Source: JAOPZW01 sp963707695 (GTDB lineage Bacteria > Actinomycetota > Thermoleophilia > Solirubrobacterales > Solirubrobacteraceae). Taken from it: a stretch of 64,000 nucleotides of DNA. The stretch spans positions 496,001 to 560,000 of the forward strand of contig CAVPQY010000002.1 in assembly GCA_963707695.1 (NCBI GenBank), in the 5' to 3' direction. A program made the position numbers and the translations under genes. Below the pieces are notes generated by a model. That model was not told the DNA's origin. It did not search any database and saw nothing but the letters and a program-made list of their open reading frames with translations. Shown here in pieces: positions 18,270-25,631 of the stretch (positions are counted from its first letter, which is position 1; each line of letters opens with the position of its first letter).

Positions 18270-19511
18270 CTAATAGATATGCAGCTGGTCCAGAAGTGCG
18301 ACCGGGTCATCCAAGGACTGGAACAGATCCTTGTTGGTCTTGATCCTCTTGCTTTGCATGTACACGCGAAGCCACTGCTTGTAGATGTAGAGCTCGTAGC
18401 GATCGAGCATGTCCATGACTGGCAGGTGAGGCTGCGAGATGAGTCCCGCCAGGAACATCGCACACTCGAAACCGAGCGAAATCGACTGAAAGTACGGCGA
18501 GCCGATGGCCGAATCGCCGAGCAGAAGCACAGGAGTGGTCGCGAACGGGTGGTCGCTCGGCCCCGCTGTGGCCCACCGACGACTGGTCGCATTACGAGCC
18601 CGGTAGAGGTTGAGGGGTATCCGGATGATCTCGAGATCGCCGACGAGCTCGCCGTTCGTTTCCCGCTTGATCTTGTCGATGAAGCGGTCCATCGACTGGG
18701 CGACATTCGGAAAGTTGCCGCGCAGCCACTCACCATCGAACTGCTTCGGCATCGCCTCATATTCCTCGGGGGTGATGCTGACGATGCCCGTCACGTGGCT
18801 GACACTTCCGTCGTAGAACACGCGGTGCACCATTGGAATGAACTTGTAATGCGCGTTCTCGACATTCTTGTAGTACTTGCAGTACTCGTTACACGCATAT
18901 GTCTGGCCGTACAGGAAGGTGATGACGAGCGCGTGTTCGAACAAGAAGTTGAACGTGTTCGCGCCCCCGTCCTCGTGGCCGGAGCCCGGTACCAGGTGAT
19001 CTCGAAGCAGCGACCGGCTGCCGGTGCAATCGATCAGGACGTCGCCCGGCTCGAGCATCGCGATCGCCTCCTCCGCCGTGACGGCGCCCGCAGTGCGCTC
19101 CACCGAATTCGAGCCACGTGAATCGATCAGGTCGCTGATGGAGCGCTCGATCTGGTTGAGCGGGCAGAACCCCAGTTCCCAGTCCCGGAGAAGTGCCATC
19201 AGGTCCGAGGGAATCGACTGTCTGAACGCGAGGCCCTCCGCGAGCTCCGGTGGCTCGAAGACGGCCTTGACGTTGTCCCCATCGAAGCTGTCGGCACGGT
19301 AGCCCTCGGCGGAATCCGCGACGAGGTACGAGGCGAGCCGAACCATCCGGGTACGCGTGTAGTCGCGACGCTTCTCGTAGAGACGCACGGAGACGCCAGG
19401 AAGTGGCTGGAGCAACGCCGCCAACATCAGGCCGACAGGTCCTGCGCCGAGGACATGCACTCGGCCTCCGGAACGTACGGACTCCAGGGTTCCGAAACCG
19501 GACTGCGGCAT
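18270..19511 (-). CDS. FAD-dependent monooxygenase-like oxidoreductase
   Basis: A 413-residue flavoprotein. Dinucleotide-binding VHVLGAGPVGLMLAALL at residues 18-34 is followed by an acidic strand end (YEKRRDY). The second FAD motif VLLLGDSAIGSP near residue 345 is the GD motif of aromatic-hydroxylase-type (PHBH-fold) enzymes. IDCTGSRS gives the DG-like region. The middle, rich in Tyr and Cys (CNEYCKYYKN), is unusual. Start ATG 19511 has AGGAGG just upstream. Leads a two-gene operon with the peroxiredoxin-cNMP protein, suggesting a flavin reaction producing or sensing peroxide. Substrate unknown. Confidence 0.8.
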   Translation of the reverse strand: MPQSGFGTLESVRSGGRVHVLGAGPVGLMLAALLQPLPGVSVRLYEKRRDYTRTRMVRLASYLVADSAEGYRADSFDGDNVKAVFEPPELAEGLAFRQSIPSDLMALLRDWELGFCPLNQIERSISDLIDSRGSNSVERTAGAVTAEEAIAMLEPGDVLIDCTGSRSLLRDHLVPGSGHEDGGANTFNFLFEHALVITFLYGQTYACNEYCKYYKNVENAHYKFIPMVHRVFYDGSVSHVTGIVSITPEEYEAMPKQFDGEWLRGNFPNVAQSMDRFIDKIKRETNGELVGDLEIIRIPLNLYRARNATSRRWATAGPSDHPFATTPVLLLGDSAIGSPYFQSISLGFECAMFLAGLISQPHLPVMDMLDRYELYIYKQWLRVYMQSKRIKTNKDLFQSLDDPVALLDQLHIY

Positions 19512-19792
19512 CCGCCTCCTCGCTCGGGCCAGCACTGAAACAGCGGGTCGGGAATGTACCAGCCGCTTTCTCGGTCGCGCGGAGGCCGGCGTCAGTCTTG
19601 GGTGACGATCGTGGACGGTCGCCCCGGCGTCGGCGATGGGCGCGCCCTTCGTGCCCGAAGCCTGGTTCCTCGAACAGCCCCGCAAGGAGCACGAATCCCG
19701 AGCCCGGGGCCGCGGTCGTCGCGGAGTTCAATCCACCCTCCTGGCTATCTACCGCTTTAGCGTGAACCAGGGCTGAGCCCGGCGGCCGTCCC

Positions 19793-19826
19793 GACTGCTG
19801 CTTTGGACGAGAAGCGGCAGTGCCGG
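19793..19826. repeat. R1 hairpin repeat, copy c
   Basis: ACTGCTGCTT / AAGCGGCAGT form a 10-bp stem (one G-T pair) around TGGACGAG. The clearest R1 copy. R2 copy c begins 55 nt further on. Confidence 0.65.
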
Positions 19827-19880
19827 CGTGTGCGGCGACCACGTTGAGGGCAGGGAAGGCCGCGCAAGTGGGGACAGGCA

Positions 19881-19912
19881 GTCGTCGCTCGCCTGGACCA
19901 AGCGGGCCCCCG
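19881..19912 (+). repeat. R2 repeat, copy c (short form)
   Basis: GTCGTCGCTCGCCTGGACCA followed by AGCGGGC. Instead of the CGACTCGACAC arm it runs directly into the CCCCCGCTATG start of a T element. Confidence 0.6.
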
Positions 19913-19980
19913 CTATGCCCCTGCGAGTGACGTAGGCGAGCGACGAAGCCTCCCGAATCCGGGGGGCTTCTCTCGTTTGG
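19907..19980 (+). repeat. T element copy 2 (tRNA-tail leader plus terminator hairpin)
   Basis: CCCCCGCTATG (as in the tRNA-Met fragment, 76-86) continues with CCCCTGCGAGTGACG and a hairpin at 19945-19970 (GAAGCCTCCC / GGGGGGCTTC, loop GAATCC), then TCTCGTTTGG. Same layout as 76-142 and 25332-25402. Hairpin could still terminate transcription. Confidence 0.65.
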
Positions 19981-20091
19981 TGCCCGGTGACGATGACCGC
20001 GCTGCCGGTGCGCCGGTCAGCAGCCTGACCTGGCTCGCATCCGGGTCGCGTTAGCGTGCGAACGCAGCGAGCGGCGTCGAGGAGCTTTGCG

Positions 20092-20331
20092 TTGAATGAG
20101 CGCATCGACATCGCTTCCACGCTGGAGGAGGCTGTCGAGCCGCGCGATCGCGCCCCGGCCCCCGGCGCCGAGGAGGCGCCGCTCCCCGGCGCCAGCGCCG
20201 AGCCGGCGCCGATGCGCTGCCGGCAATGTGGCACCACCTGGTACAGCCGCGTCGCTGCGCTCATCATCGACGCCGGAATGAGCTGCGCACGATGCGGCGC
20301 ACCGCTCACCACGCCAATTCGTATCGGCTAG
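20092..20331 (+). CDS. Small zinc-ribbon protein
   Basis: A 79-residue protein starting at TTG 20092, with a GAGGAG about 8 nt upstream. N-terminal half is acidic, low complexity (Ala/Pro/Glu-rich). C-terminal part has two CxxC pairs, CRQC and CARC, 27 residues apart and separated by TTWYSRVAALIIDAGM, consistent with a single zinc ribbon. Such stand-alone ribbons often bind nucleic acid or a protein partner; no more specific call is possible. A truncated copy that has lost the first CxxC lies at 10331-10486. Starts 110 nt after a T element. Confidence 0.65.
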   Translation: MNERIDIASTLEEAVEPRDRAPAPGAEEAPLPGASAEPAPMRCRQCGTTWYSRVAALIIDAGMSCARCGAPLTTPIRIG

Positions 20332-20445
20332 CAGCCGCCGATCCCCGCCCCGGCGACCTCGCTGACCGCCCCCGGGCTGAGGTCGGCCGCACGCCGACCG
20401 GCGTGCGGCCCGGGCCGATGCTCCGCCGTGCTATCAGGTCACCGC

Positions 20446-20805
20446 CTAGACACGCGTCTGCCCGCGTCCGTGTGCGTAGCGCCTGCCGACGACCGCGGTG
20501 GCCGCCAGCATGGCTGCTCCGCCGACTGCGAGCAGCACGATCAACGCCGTGCTAAGCCCGCTGTCCGCGGTCAAGACGGCTGCCGGGGCTACCGCGACCT
20601 CGCTGGTCCGATCCGGGGCGCGGAGGTCCTGCGTGGCGACGGCGGGGTTCGTCTGATCCGGGGCGCGAAGGTCCTGCGTGGCGACGGCGGAGTTCGTCTG
20701 ATCCGGGGCGCGAAGATCCTGTGTCGCGATGGTGGAGCTCGCAACCGCAGGCCCGGCGACTATCAGCCCCAGCGTGATCGCCAGGACGGGGAGGAAACCT
20801 CTCAT
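20446..20805 (-). CDS. Tail-anchored secreted protein with three tandem DLRAPD repeats
   Basis: A 119-residue protein. A signal peptide (MRGFLPVLAITLGLIVAGPA, cleavage near AVA-SS) leads into three tandem 15-residue units, each containing ATQDLRAPD(Q/R)T, then a short linker, a membrane helix (about 88-108) and a basic end RRYAHGRGQ. So it is a short extracytoplasmic peptide held by a C-terminal anchor. DLRxPD peptides occur in many small exported proteins of Thermoleophilia to my knowledge, function unknown. ATG 20805 follows GGAAGG. The repeat is encoded by a 45-bp tandem repeat, so copy number may vary. Confidence 0.7.
   Translation of the reverse strand: MRGFLPVLAITLGLIVAGPAVASSTIATQDLRAPDQTNSAVATQDLRAPDQTNPAVATQDLRAPDRTSEVAVAPAAVLTADSGLSTALIVLLAVGGAAMLAATAVVGRRYAHGRGQTRV
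20606..20740 (-). repeat. 45-bp tandem repeat, three copies, inside the DLRAPD gene
   Basis: Units 20606-20650, 20651-20695 and 20696-20740, nearly identical (core ATCCGGGGCGCG(A/G)AG(A/G)TCCTG). Each encodes one 15-residue unit on the minus strand. Units 1 and 2 are closest; unit 3 carries more changes. Confidence 0.85.
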
Positions 20806-21220
20806 GATGCGACCTTCCAGTGGTGGAACAAGGCCGCTGGCCAGCCCAACGAACGCGACCGTACGCTTGTCAGCACAAGACGCGCCCAATACCTACGCAA
20901 AGCGGTCAGCGGGGTGAAACGCGCCGGCCGCGCGCCGGCGCGTTCTAGCGCGTTCGTCGCGAGCGCTGATTCGGCGTACGCTCGCGCACGGGGTGGGGAC
21001 GCATTGTAAAGGGCACTGGCGGGTTCAAAGGCTCGCCTGGAACGGCGAGCTGGATCGGCACGAGCAGCGCCACCGACGGCTTGGGTAGCGGTACCTACCG
21101 CGGGCGCTGGCACCCACCGCATCGGCGGCACCACAAACACCACCGCTGAACCTGCTGGCGTCCCCCAACGTCGACGGCGTCATCAGGTACAGCCGGTCGG
21201 CACCCCCCGCACCTCAATCA

Positions 21221-21268
21221 CAGGATGCGGAGCGGGCCGCCGACTCGACACACGCGCTCGCTGGCGGT
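21221..21268 (+). repeat. R2 repeat, copy d
   Basis: GAGCGGGCCGCCGACTCGAC followed by ACACGCGCTCGCTGGCGG. The right part of R2 is conserved; the left part is lost. Confidence 0.6.
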
Positions 21269-21329
21269 CAGCGGAACGCGATCTGGAGGGGCGTCGCTTC
21301 TGGCGACGTGTCAGGACGTGCTGAGCGAG

Positions 21330-21358
21330 GCTGTCGCTTTGCGTGGAAAGGAGCAGTG
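21330..21358. repeat. R1 hairpin repeat, copy d
   Basis: GCTGTCGCTTTGCGTGGAAA then GGAGCAGTG. Nearly the same as copy a at 13486, and again about 70-110 nt after an R2 copy. Confidence 0.6.
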
Positions 21359-21435
21359 AGCGAAGAGGTTTGCCCGGGCCGGCTCGTCGTGCCGCTTCGC
21401 CGCCTTCTTCCGGCATGGGCGTTGTCGCATTGGGC

Positions 21436-22482
21436 TTACGGCGAGCTGGCCATCCCGCCCCAGTCCGGTGCGCTGTCAGCGGCCGGTACGGCGTAGAACC
21501 GACGGTGGTTGGTGCCATCGGCATTCATGAGCCAGAGGTCGCCGCGCTCCCTGTGGTCGTTCGCTCGGGCGTAGACGATCTGGGTGCCGTCGGGAGAGAA
21601 CGACGCCGAGAACACTCGCCTGTGTTTCTTGGGGAAGTTCGTGAGTCGGGTGAGGCCAGTGCCGTCGGGGCGGACCGTGTAGAACTGCGCTCGCTCGGCA
21701 TCGGCCTCTTCTTGGGACCGGAACAGGATTCGCGAGCTGTCGGGCGCCCAATCCGGGTTGTCGCCTCCACGGAGCTTCCAGGGTGTGACGCGATGGACGT
21801 TCGTGCCGTCCGCGTTCATGACGAAGATCGCTTGGCCCATGCGCGGCTTGCGGAGCGGTGAGTTGTGGCGCTCGAACAGGATGAAGCGCCCGTCGGGAGA
21901 CATCTGCGGAAACGCGACGTCGCCTGCGTAGCGCCCGAGCCGCAGGATCTCGCGTTCGTCCGTGCCGTCGATCGCGATGGTCGCTACGGCTGCGTGCTCG
22001 ATCTGGTCTGACTCATAGCGTGGGAACTGGCGGACGCGTCCCGTCGCGCGTGTGAACAAGAGGTGTTGGCCGTCGGGTGTGAATGAGACGTTGGCCGCGT
22101 CTTCGCAGCCCCGCGGCACGCGATTGGGCGCCGGTTTGCGGGTGCAGCGTGGCGTCACGCGCCGCAGCCCGGTGCCGTCACTGTTGACGACGTTGATCCA
22201 GGCCGGGCCGTCGTCGGGAAAGCGCGAGAACGCCAGCAGCCTTCCATCCGGCGACCAGTCGGGTTGATCGTCGTGCGCCCGTCGCAACCGGGGCACGATC
22301 CGCCGCACGCCGGTTCCGTCCGGATTGATCGTGTACAGCGCACTGCGCGAGGTCTCGTCGTTGAGCCATCGACGGAACGCGATCTGACCGTTGCTGCCGG
22401 GCGTCGTTGCCACAGCGGCCGCTGTAACGCTCGCAGTGACGACCAGCGCCCCGACAAAGACGAACCGCTTGAGGCGACGCAT
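21436..22482 (-). CDS. Secreted TolB-like (PD40) beta-propeller protein
   Basis: A 348-residue protein with a signal peptide (residues 1-24, RRLKRFVFVGALVV...). At least six blades carry the PD40 signature: PDWSPDGRLLAFSRF, VSFTPDGQHLLFTR, PQMSPDGRFILFER, PDWAPDSSRILFRS, ASFSPDGTQIVYAR, with N(A/S/P)DGTx-R repeats between (INPDGTGVRR, MNADGTNVHR). No hydrolase domain is attached, unlike DPP-IV-type enzymes. Probably an exported sensor or scaffold. First ATG of the frame used. Same class as the protein at 8257-9264 but only distantly similar. Confidence 0.85.
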   Translation of the reverse strand: MRRLKRFVFVGALVVTASVTAAAVATTPGSNGQIAFRRWLNDETSRSALYTINPDGTGVRRIVPRLRRAHDDQPDWSPDGRLLAFSRFPDDGPAWINVVNSDGTGLRRVTPRCTRKPAPNRVPRGCEDAANVSFTPDGQHLLFTRATGRVRQFPRYESDQIEHAAVATIAIDGTDEREILRLGRYAGDVAFPQMSPDGRFILFERHNSPLRKPRMGQAIFVMNADGTNVHRVTPWKLRGGDNPDWAPDSSRILFRSQEEADAERAQFYTVRPDGTGLTRLTNFPKKHRRVFSASFSPDGTQIVYARANDHRERGDLWLMNADGTNHRRFYAVPAADSAPDWGGMASSP

Positions 22483-22702
22483 CGCGCCCTCCTTGTTCGG
22501 ACAGCCGACCCTCCCACACGCCGGCCGCTCGTGGCAAGCTCCAAATGTCGGACCGAGCCTAAAATGCCGCTTGGGGCACAGGCGCTAGCCCGGCTCAGGC
22601 CGCCACGAGTCAAGTCCTTTCGTAGGTCATCCACCCAAGAGACACAGTCGCGCCGGGCCTGAAACGACGTCGTGGACGGAACCGCCAGTACGCGCTCGGT
22701 GC

Positions 22703-23620
22703 TCAGAATGCGTTCGAGGCCGACTTCCACTCCCGGAGGCGCTGCGCGATGAGCTCGGCCCGCTCCTCCTCGCTCCCGCCGTCGAGCACCTGGAGGTCTG
22801 AGGGGTCGGCTCGAAGGTAGGCGCCGGCGGTTCGGGCGTTCAGCCCGGGGTCGCGATCCGACCGTGTCGTCCAGTACCCGGTGGCGCGGTCGGTGGTCTC
22901 CACCGTGATCTCGCCGGTGCCCTCGAGCTGCGGGGCGTTCGGGGCCCGAGGGCGCTCGCCCTTCCAGAAGTAGAAGATGCCGGCCGGATCCCTGCGCTCC
23001 TTCGCAGCCTCGCTCCAGTAGCGGGCCGATAGCGTGCCGTCCTCCTGCCAGCCCCGGCCGGTCACGTTCAGGCCACCGTCGCGGTCCCGCGAGATGCGGA
23101 GGAGGCCCACCGCCGACGGCTCGTCCTCGGTCCTTTCGGTCAGCGAGAGCTGCCACCACAACCCGATGACCGGTCCGCGGCGACCCTCGGTCTCGATCGC
23201 CTTGCGGAGCTTCTGGTTGATCGCGCGAATCTCCGCCGGGCTGGCGGCCGGGTCGTAGCGGACGGCGGTCAGCCCGAGCAGGTCGCTCGGCAGCTTCGAA
23301 CCGTTCGCGTGGAGGATGAACGTGCGCCGGATGCCGAGCGCGCCGCCGAACAGGCCGGCCTCGAACACCACGTTGTCGCGCGGCGACGCCGCGCCGGACT
23401 GGGACGCATCGGTGGTGGTCCAGTCGTCCTGGGCGAACACGAACGCGGCGAAATCGACCGTCTGGGAGAGCTCGACGAGCCGGTCGAGGGTGGACCGCCC
23501 CGGGTTGAACGTGGTCGTCCAGGGCTCGACGTCGGCGACGTCCTCGAGCCCTCGCGCGATCGCCTTGAGCAGCTTGGCCTGCTTGCCCGACGACCCTAGG
23601 AAGATGCCCGGCTTGTTCAC
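22703..23620 (-). CDS. TIR-like (CAP12/PycTIR-type) nucleotide-binding protein with C-terminal beta domain
   Basis: A 305-residue protein. Residues 4-150 match the predicted nucleotide-binding TIR-like domain (PF10137 type): GIFLGSSGKQAKLLKAIARG at the start and RDNVVFEAGLFGGALG around Glu87, the position of the catalytic Glu of NADase TIR proteins. Residues 150-285 are beta-rich with many aromatics (GLWWQLSL, YFWKGERP, ATGYWTT), which looks like a ligand-sensing barrel. Proteins of this TIR type serve as NAD-depleting effectors in CBASS and Pycsar anti-phage systems, but no nucleotide cyclase of those families is adjacent. GTG 23620 chosen because homology starts there; the Shine-Dalgarno is weak. 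Confidence 0.75.
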   Translation of the reverse strand: MNKPGIFLGSSGKQAKLLKAIARGLEDVADVEPWTTTFNPGRSTLDRLVELSQTVDFAAFVFAQDDWTTTDASQSGAASPRDNVVFEAGLFGGALGIRRTFILHANGSKLPSDLLGLTAVRYDPAASPAEIRAINQKLRKAIETEGRRGPVIGLWWQLSLTERTEDEPSAVGLLRISRDRDGGLNVTGRGWQEDGTLSARYWSEAAKERRDPAGIFYFWKGERPRAPNAPQLEGTGEITVETTDRATGYWTTRSDRDPGLNARTAGAYLRADPSDLQVLDGGSEEERAELIAQRLREWKSASNAF

Positions 23621-23815
23621 GCGCGGTCCATGATGACGGAGGCGGCAAGAGTCTTCACGGCGCGCGGCATCTGCGCGGTGTCTCCTTGAACTCGAGCGTG
23701 GCCCCTCCGCGCCGGTGGCGGTCGGACGGATCTCGTCCGCGGTCGTCGACGGATTAGCCTGGAGAGCAGCCCGCACGAACCCGCTGCTCAGCGCGCGCAG
23801 CAACGAGGAGGCACG

Positions 23816-24250
23816 ATGGCGAAGAGCGTTCGCGACGCGATGACCGAGGATCCCCGTTCGATCGGCGCATCGGCGTCAGTGGTCGAGGCCGCGCGACTGA
23901 TGCGAGAGGCGCACATCGGCTCGCTCCCGATAACCGACGGCGAGCAGCTTGTCGGGATGATCACCGACCGAGACATCACCACGAGAGTGGTCGCCGAGGC
24001 CGCAGACCTTGCGACGACGTCGGTCAGGGACGTCTGCTCTCGGGACGTCATCAGTGTTGAGGCCGACAAAGACCACGAAGAGGCGGTCGAACTCATGGCG
24101 CGCCACCAAGTTCGGCGTCTGCCGGTTGTCGAGAACGGCAGGCTCATCGGCATCGTTGCCCAGGCCGACATCGCCCGCACGGGAAACGAGAAGAAGACCG
24201 GTGAGCTCGTCGAGGCGATCTCTGAGCCGTCGGAGGCAGAGCGCAGGTAG
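23816..24250 (+). CDS. Two-CBS-domain protein
   Basis: A 144-residue protein made of a CBS pair: VRDAMTEDPRSIGASASV and LVGMITDRDITTR for the first, VRDVCSRDVISVEADKD and LIGIVAQADIAR for the second. A free-standing Bateman module like the hypoxic-response Hrp1 type and similar actinobacterial stress proteins; it binds adenine nucleotides to regulate a partner. Strong GAGGAGG before the ATG. Divergent from the TIR-like gene, 195 nt apart, so both could share a control region. No effector domain is fused. Confidence 0.9.
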   Translation: MAKSVRDAMTEDPRSIGASASVVEAARLMREAHIGSLPITDGEQLVGMITDRDITTRVVAEAADLATTSVRDVCSRDVISVEADKDHEEAVELMARHQVRRLPVVENGRLIGIVAQADIARTGNEKKTGELVEAISEPSEAERR

Positions 24251-24666
24251 CGTCACCCCGAGCCGACCTCATGTGGGCCGAGGATCACCTGAGCCTCAAG
24301 GGCGCGCTTCAGGCGCCGGGCTGAGTGGCGAGAGCCTCGAAGCCGCCGGGCTTGGGGCGAAACGATGCGCCCCCGTGATGCGCGATCAGCGGCAGGGCGG
24401 GATCGGTGCCGTGAGCATCGGCCGCGCTTCCGCTTCGAGGCACAGGCGGCAGCGCGGGCGGCACCGCTCGGACTGCCGCTGTGGACGACGATGATCAGCG
24501 ACGGCCGGCGCCGGCGGGCAGCATCCGGCGCCGGCGGGCAGCATCGGCGCGCTAGACGGTCCCTTGTTGCGCGGCGGACGGCCGCAGTGATGGCATGTCC
24601 ATCAGCGTCGTCGCCGCGCGCTCGCACGGCATGGAGAGCGCAAGCGGACCGAACAGACCCGGCCCT
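24251..24666. other. Intergenic with a 20-bp tandem duplication
   Basis: About 415 nt without a convincing gene. CCGGCGCCGGCGGGCAGCAT occurs twice in tandem at 24505-24524 and 24525-24544. A weak R1-like stretch (CTGCCGCTGTGGACGA) lies near 24474. Confidence 0.5.
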
Positions 24667-25146
24667 CTAGCCCGGCAGATCTTCGGGCCGCTTCTTGGCG
24701 AGTCTGCCTTCGAGCATTCCGGTGGCCTGGCCGACTTCGATCAGATAGCCGTCGGGGTCGCGCATGTAGCAGCGGACCTCCGCACCGCGATCGATCGGCG
24801 GCGTCACGAACTCGGCCCCCTTTGCGCTCCACTGCTCATAGCACGCCTGGATGTCGGCGACCCGCAGGTTCAGGAAGCTGGAGACCGTGTTGCCGGGCTC
24901 GTAGTCGACGACCGTGATGTCGGGCTTGTCGGGGGTGGGGCCACCGCCTGGGTTCATGATCAGCCACGAGTTGGCGAGCTTGACCATGCACGGATTCTCC
25001 TCCAGCACGACCTGGCCTCCGAGGACGTCGGAGTAGAAGGCGCGGGACCGAGCAACACTCCGTACGGTGATGAACTGGGTGACAAGGAAGCCGTCGCTCG
25101 GGGTGGGCAGGTTCTCGAAGTCGATGGCCGGCGTCTGCTCGCTCAC
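24667..25146 (-). CDS. VOC family protein (glyoxalase-like)
   Basis: A 159-residue protein with VOC repeats: VTQFITVRSVARSRAFYSDV for the first half and a second half ending YMRDPDGYLIEVGQATG, which includes the usual C-terminal metal Glu. The extension beyond the domain (EGRLAKKRPEDLPG) is typical of small-molecule dioxygenase or lactoylglutathione-lyase-like members. GTG 25146 chosen because GAGGAG precedes it by 8 nt; an upstream ATG has no support. Reaction unknown. Single gene. Confidence 0.8.
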   Translation of the reverse strand: MSEQTPAIDFENLPTPSDGFLVTQFITVRSVARSRAFYSDVLGGQVVLEENPCMVKLANSWLIMNPGGGPTPDKPDITVVDYEPGNTVSSFLNLRVADIQACYEQWSAKGAEFVTPPIDRGAEVRCYMRDPDGYLIEVGQATGMLEGRLAKKRPEDLPG

Positions 25147-25230
25147 GGTTCTGCGCTCCTCGTACGCGTACCACGACGGTGGCAACGCCTGATGAAGCCT
25201 ACGGAGATCCACCGCGCAGCCCCTAACGGA

Positions 25231-25264
25231 GGTTCCGCCTTAGACGAGAGGCGACAGCGCCGGC
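25231..25264. repeat. R1 hairpin repeat, copy e
   Basis: TTCCGCCTTAGACGAGAGGC then GACAGCGCCGG. Diverged arms but the same GACGA centre; R2 copy e follows after 40 nt, same order as at 19.8 kb. Confidence 0.5.
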
Positions 25265-25303
25265 GTCCACGGCGACGAGGACGAGGGCCGAACGGCCACA
25301 TGC

Positions 25304-25402
25304 AGTCGTCGCTCGTTCGGACGAAGCGGGCTCCCCGCTATGTCGCTGCGAGTGACGCAGGCGAGCCGCGAAGCCCTCCAGCCGGAGGGCTTCTGTCGTT
25401 GG
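25304..25402 (+). repeat. R2 copy e joined to T element copy 3
   Basis: GTCGTCGCTCGTTCGGACGA then AGCGGGCTCCCCGCTATG, continuing as a T element: TCGCTGCGAGTGACGCAGGC and a 10-bp hairpin (25370-25393, GAAGCCCTCC / GGAGGGCTTC, loop AGCC), then TGTCGTTGG. The same R2-to-T junction as at 19.9 kb. Confidence 0.65.
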
Positions 25403-25617
25403 GGGGCCAGCCGGGCCTGCTGCTGCGACGTCGGCTGCGAGGAGCCGGGAAAGCGTTGATGAGATTTGAGCGTCAGCGCCCGACAAGCGCGGTCATGAGC
25501 CGGTGAACAGGCTCGGCCAGGTGTCGCTCGAGGAAGGAGTCGGGGCCGGGCGCAGAGACGACCCCGTCGACCAGGAAGCTGTCGAGCGCGCCGAGGCCAG
25601 TGCCGGTGGTGCTGTGG
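25377..25617 (+). repeat. Direct repeat, copy A (about 240 bp)
   Basis: From TCCAGCCGGAGGGCTTCTGT to GGTGGTGCTGTGG, matching 27996-28231 at most positions by eye with a few small indels (for example CTCGAGGAAGG here against CTGAGGAAGG). The two copies flank the GNAT, MDR and NTF2-like genes. On the minus strand a reading frame ending LAEPVHRLMTALVGR is kept in this copy. Confidence 0.85.
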
Positions 25618-25631
25618 GACACAATGCCGGG

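Larger units (their letters stand above)
20806..21435. other. Intergenic with repeats and a possible gene remnant
   Basis: Contains R2 copy d (21221-21268) and R1 copy d (21330-21358). At 21004-21112 the plus strand reads KGTGGFKGSPGTASWIGTSS and ends shortly after SGTYRGRW, resembling the Gly/Thr-rich last strands of a secreted beta-barrel protein, with no start or N-terminal part: a possible remnant. Confidence 0.4.

Noticed and set aside
20606..20740. CRISPR-like array
   Set aside because: Regular 45-bp units without spacers, in frame with a coding sequence: a protein tandem repeat. No cas genes or other arrays seen.
22703..24250. Complete CBASS or Pycsar operon
   Set aside because: TIR-like effector is present, but neither a CD-NTase nor a uridylate cyclase-type gene is next to it; the CBS protein is divergent and not a known component.
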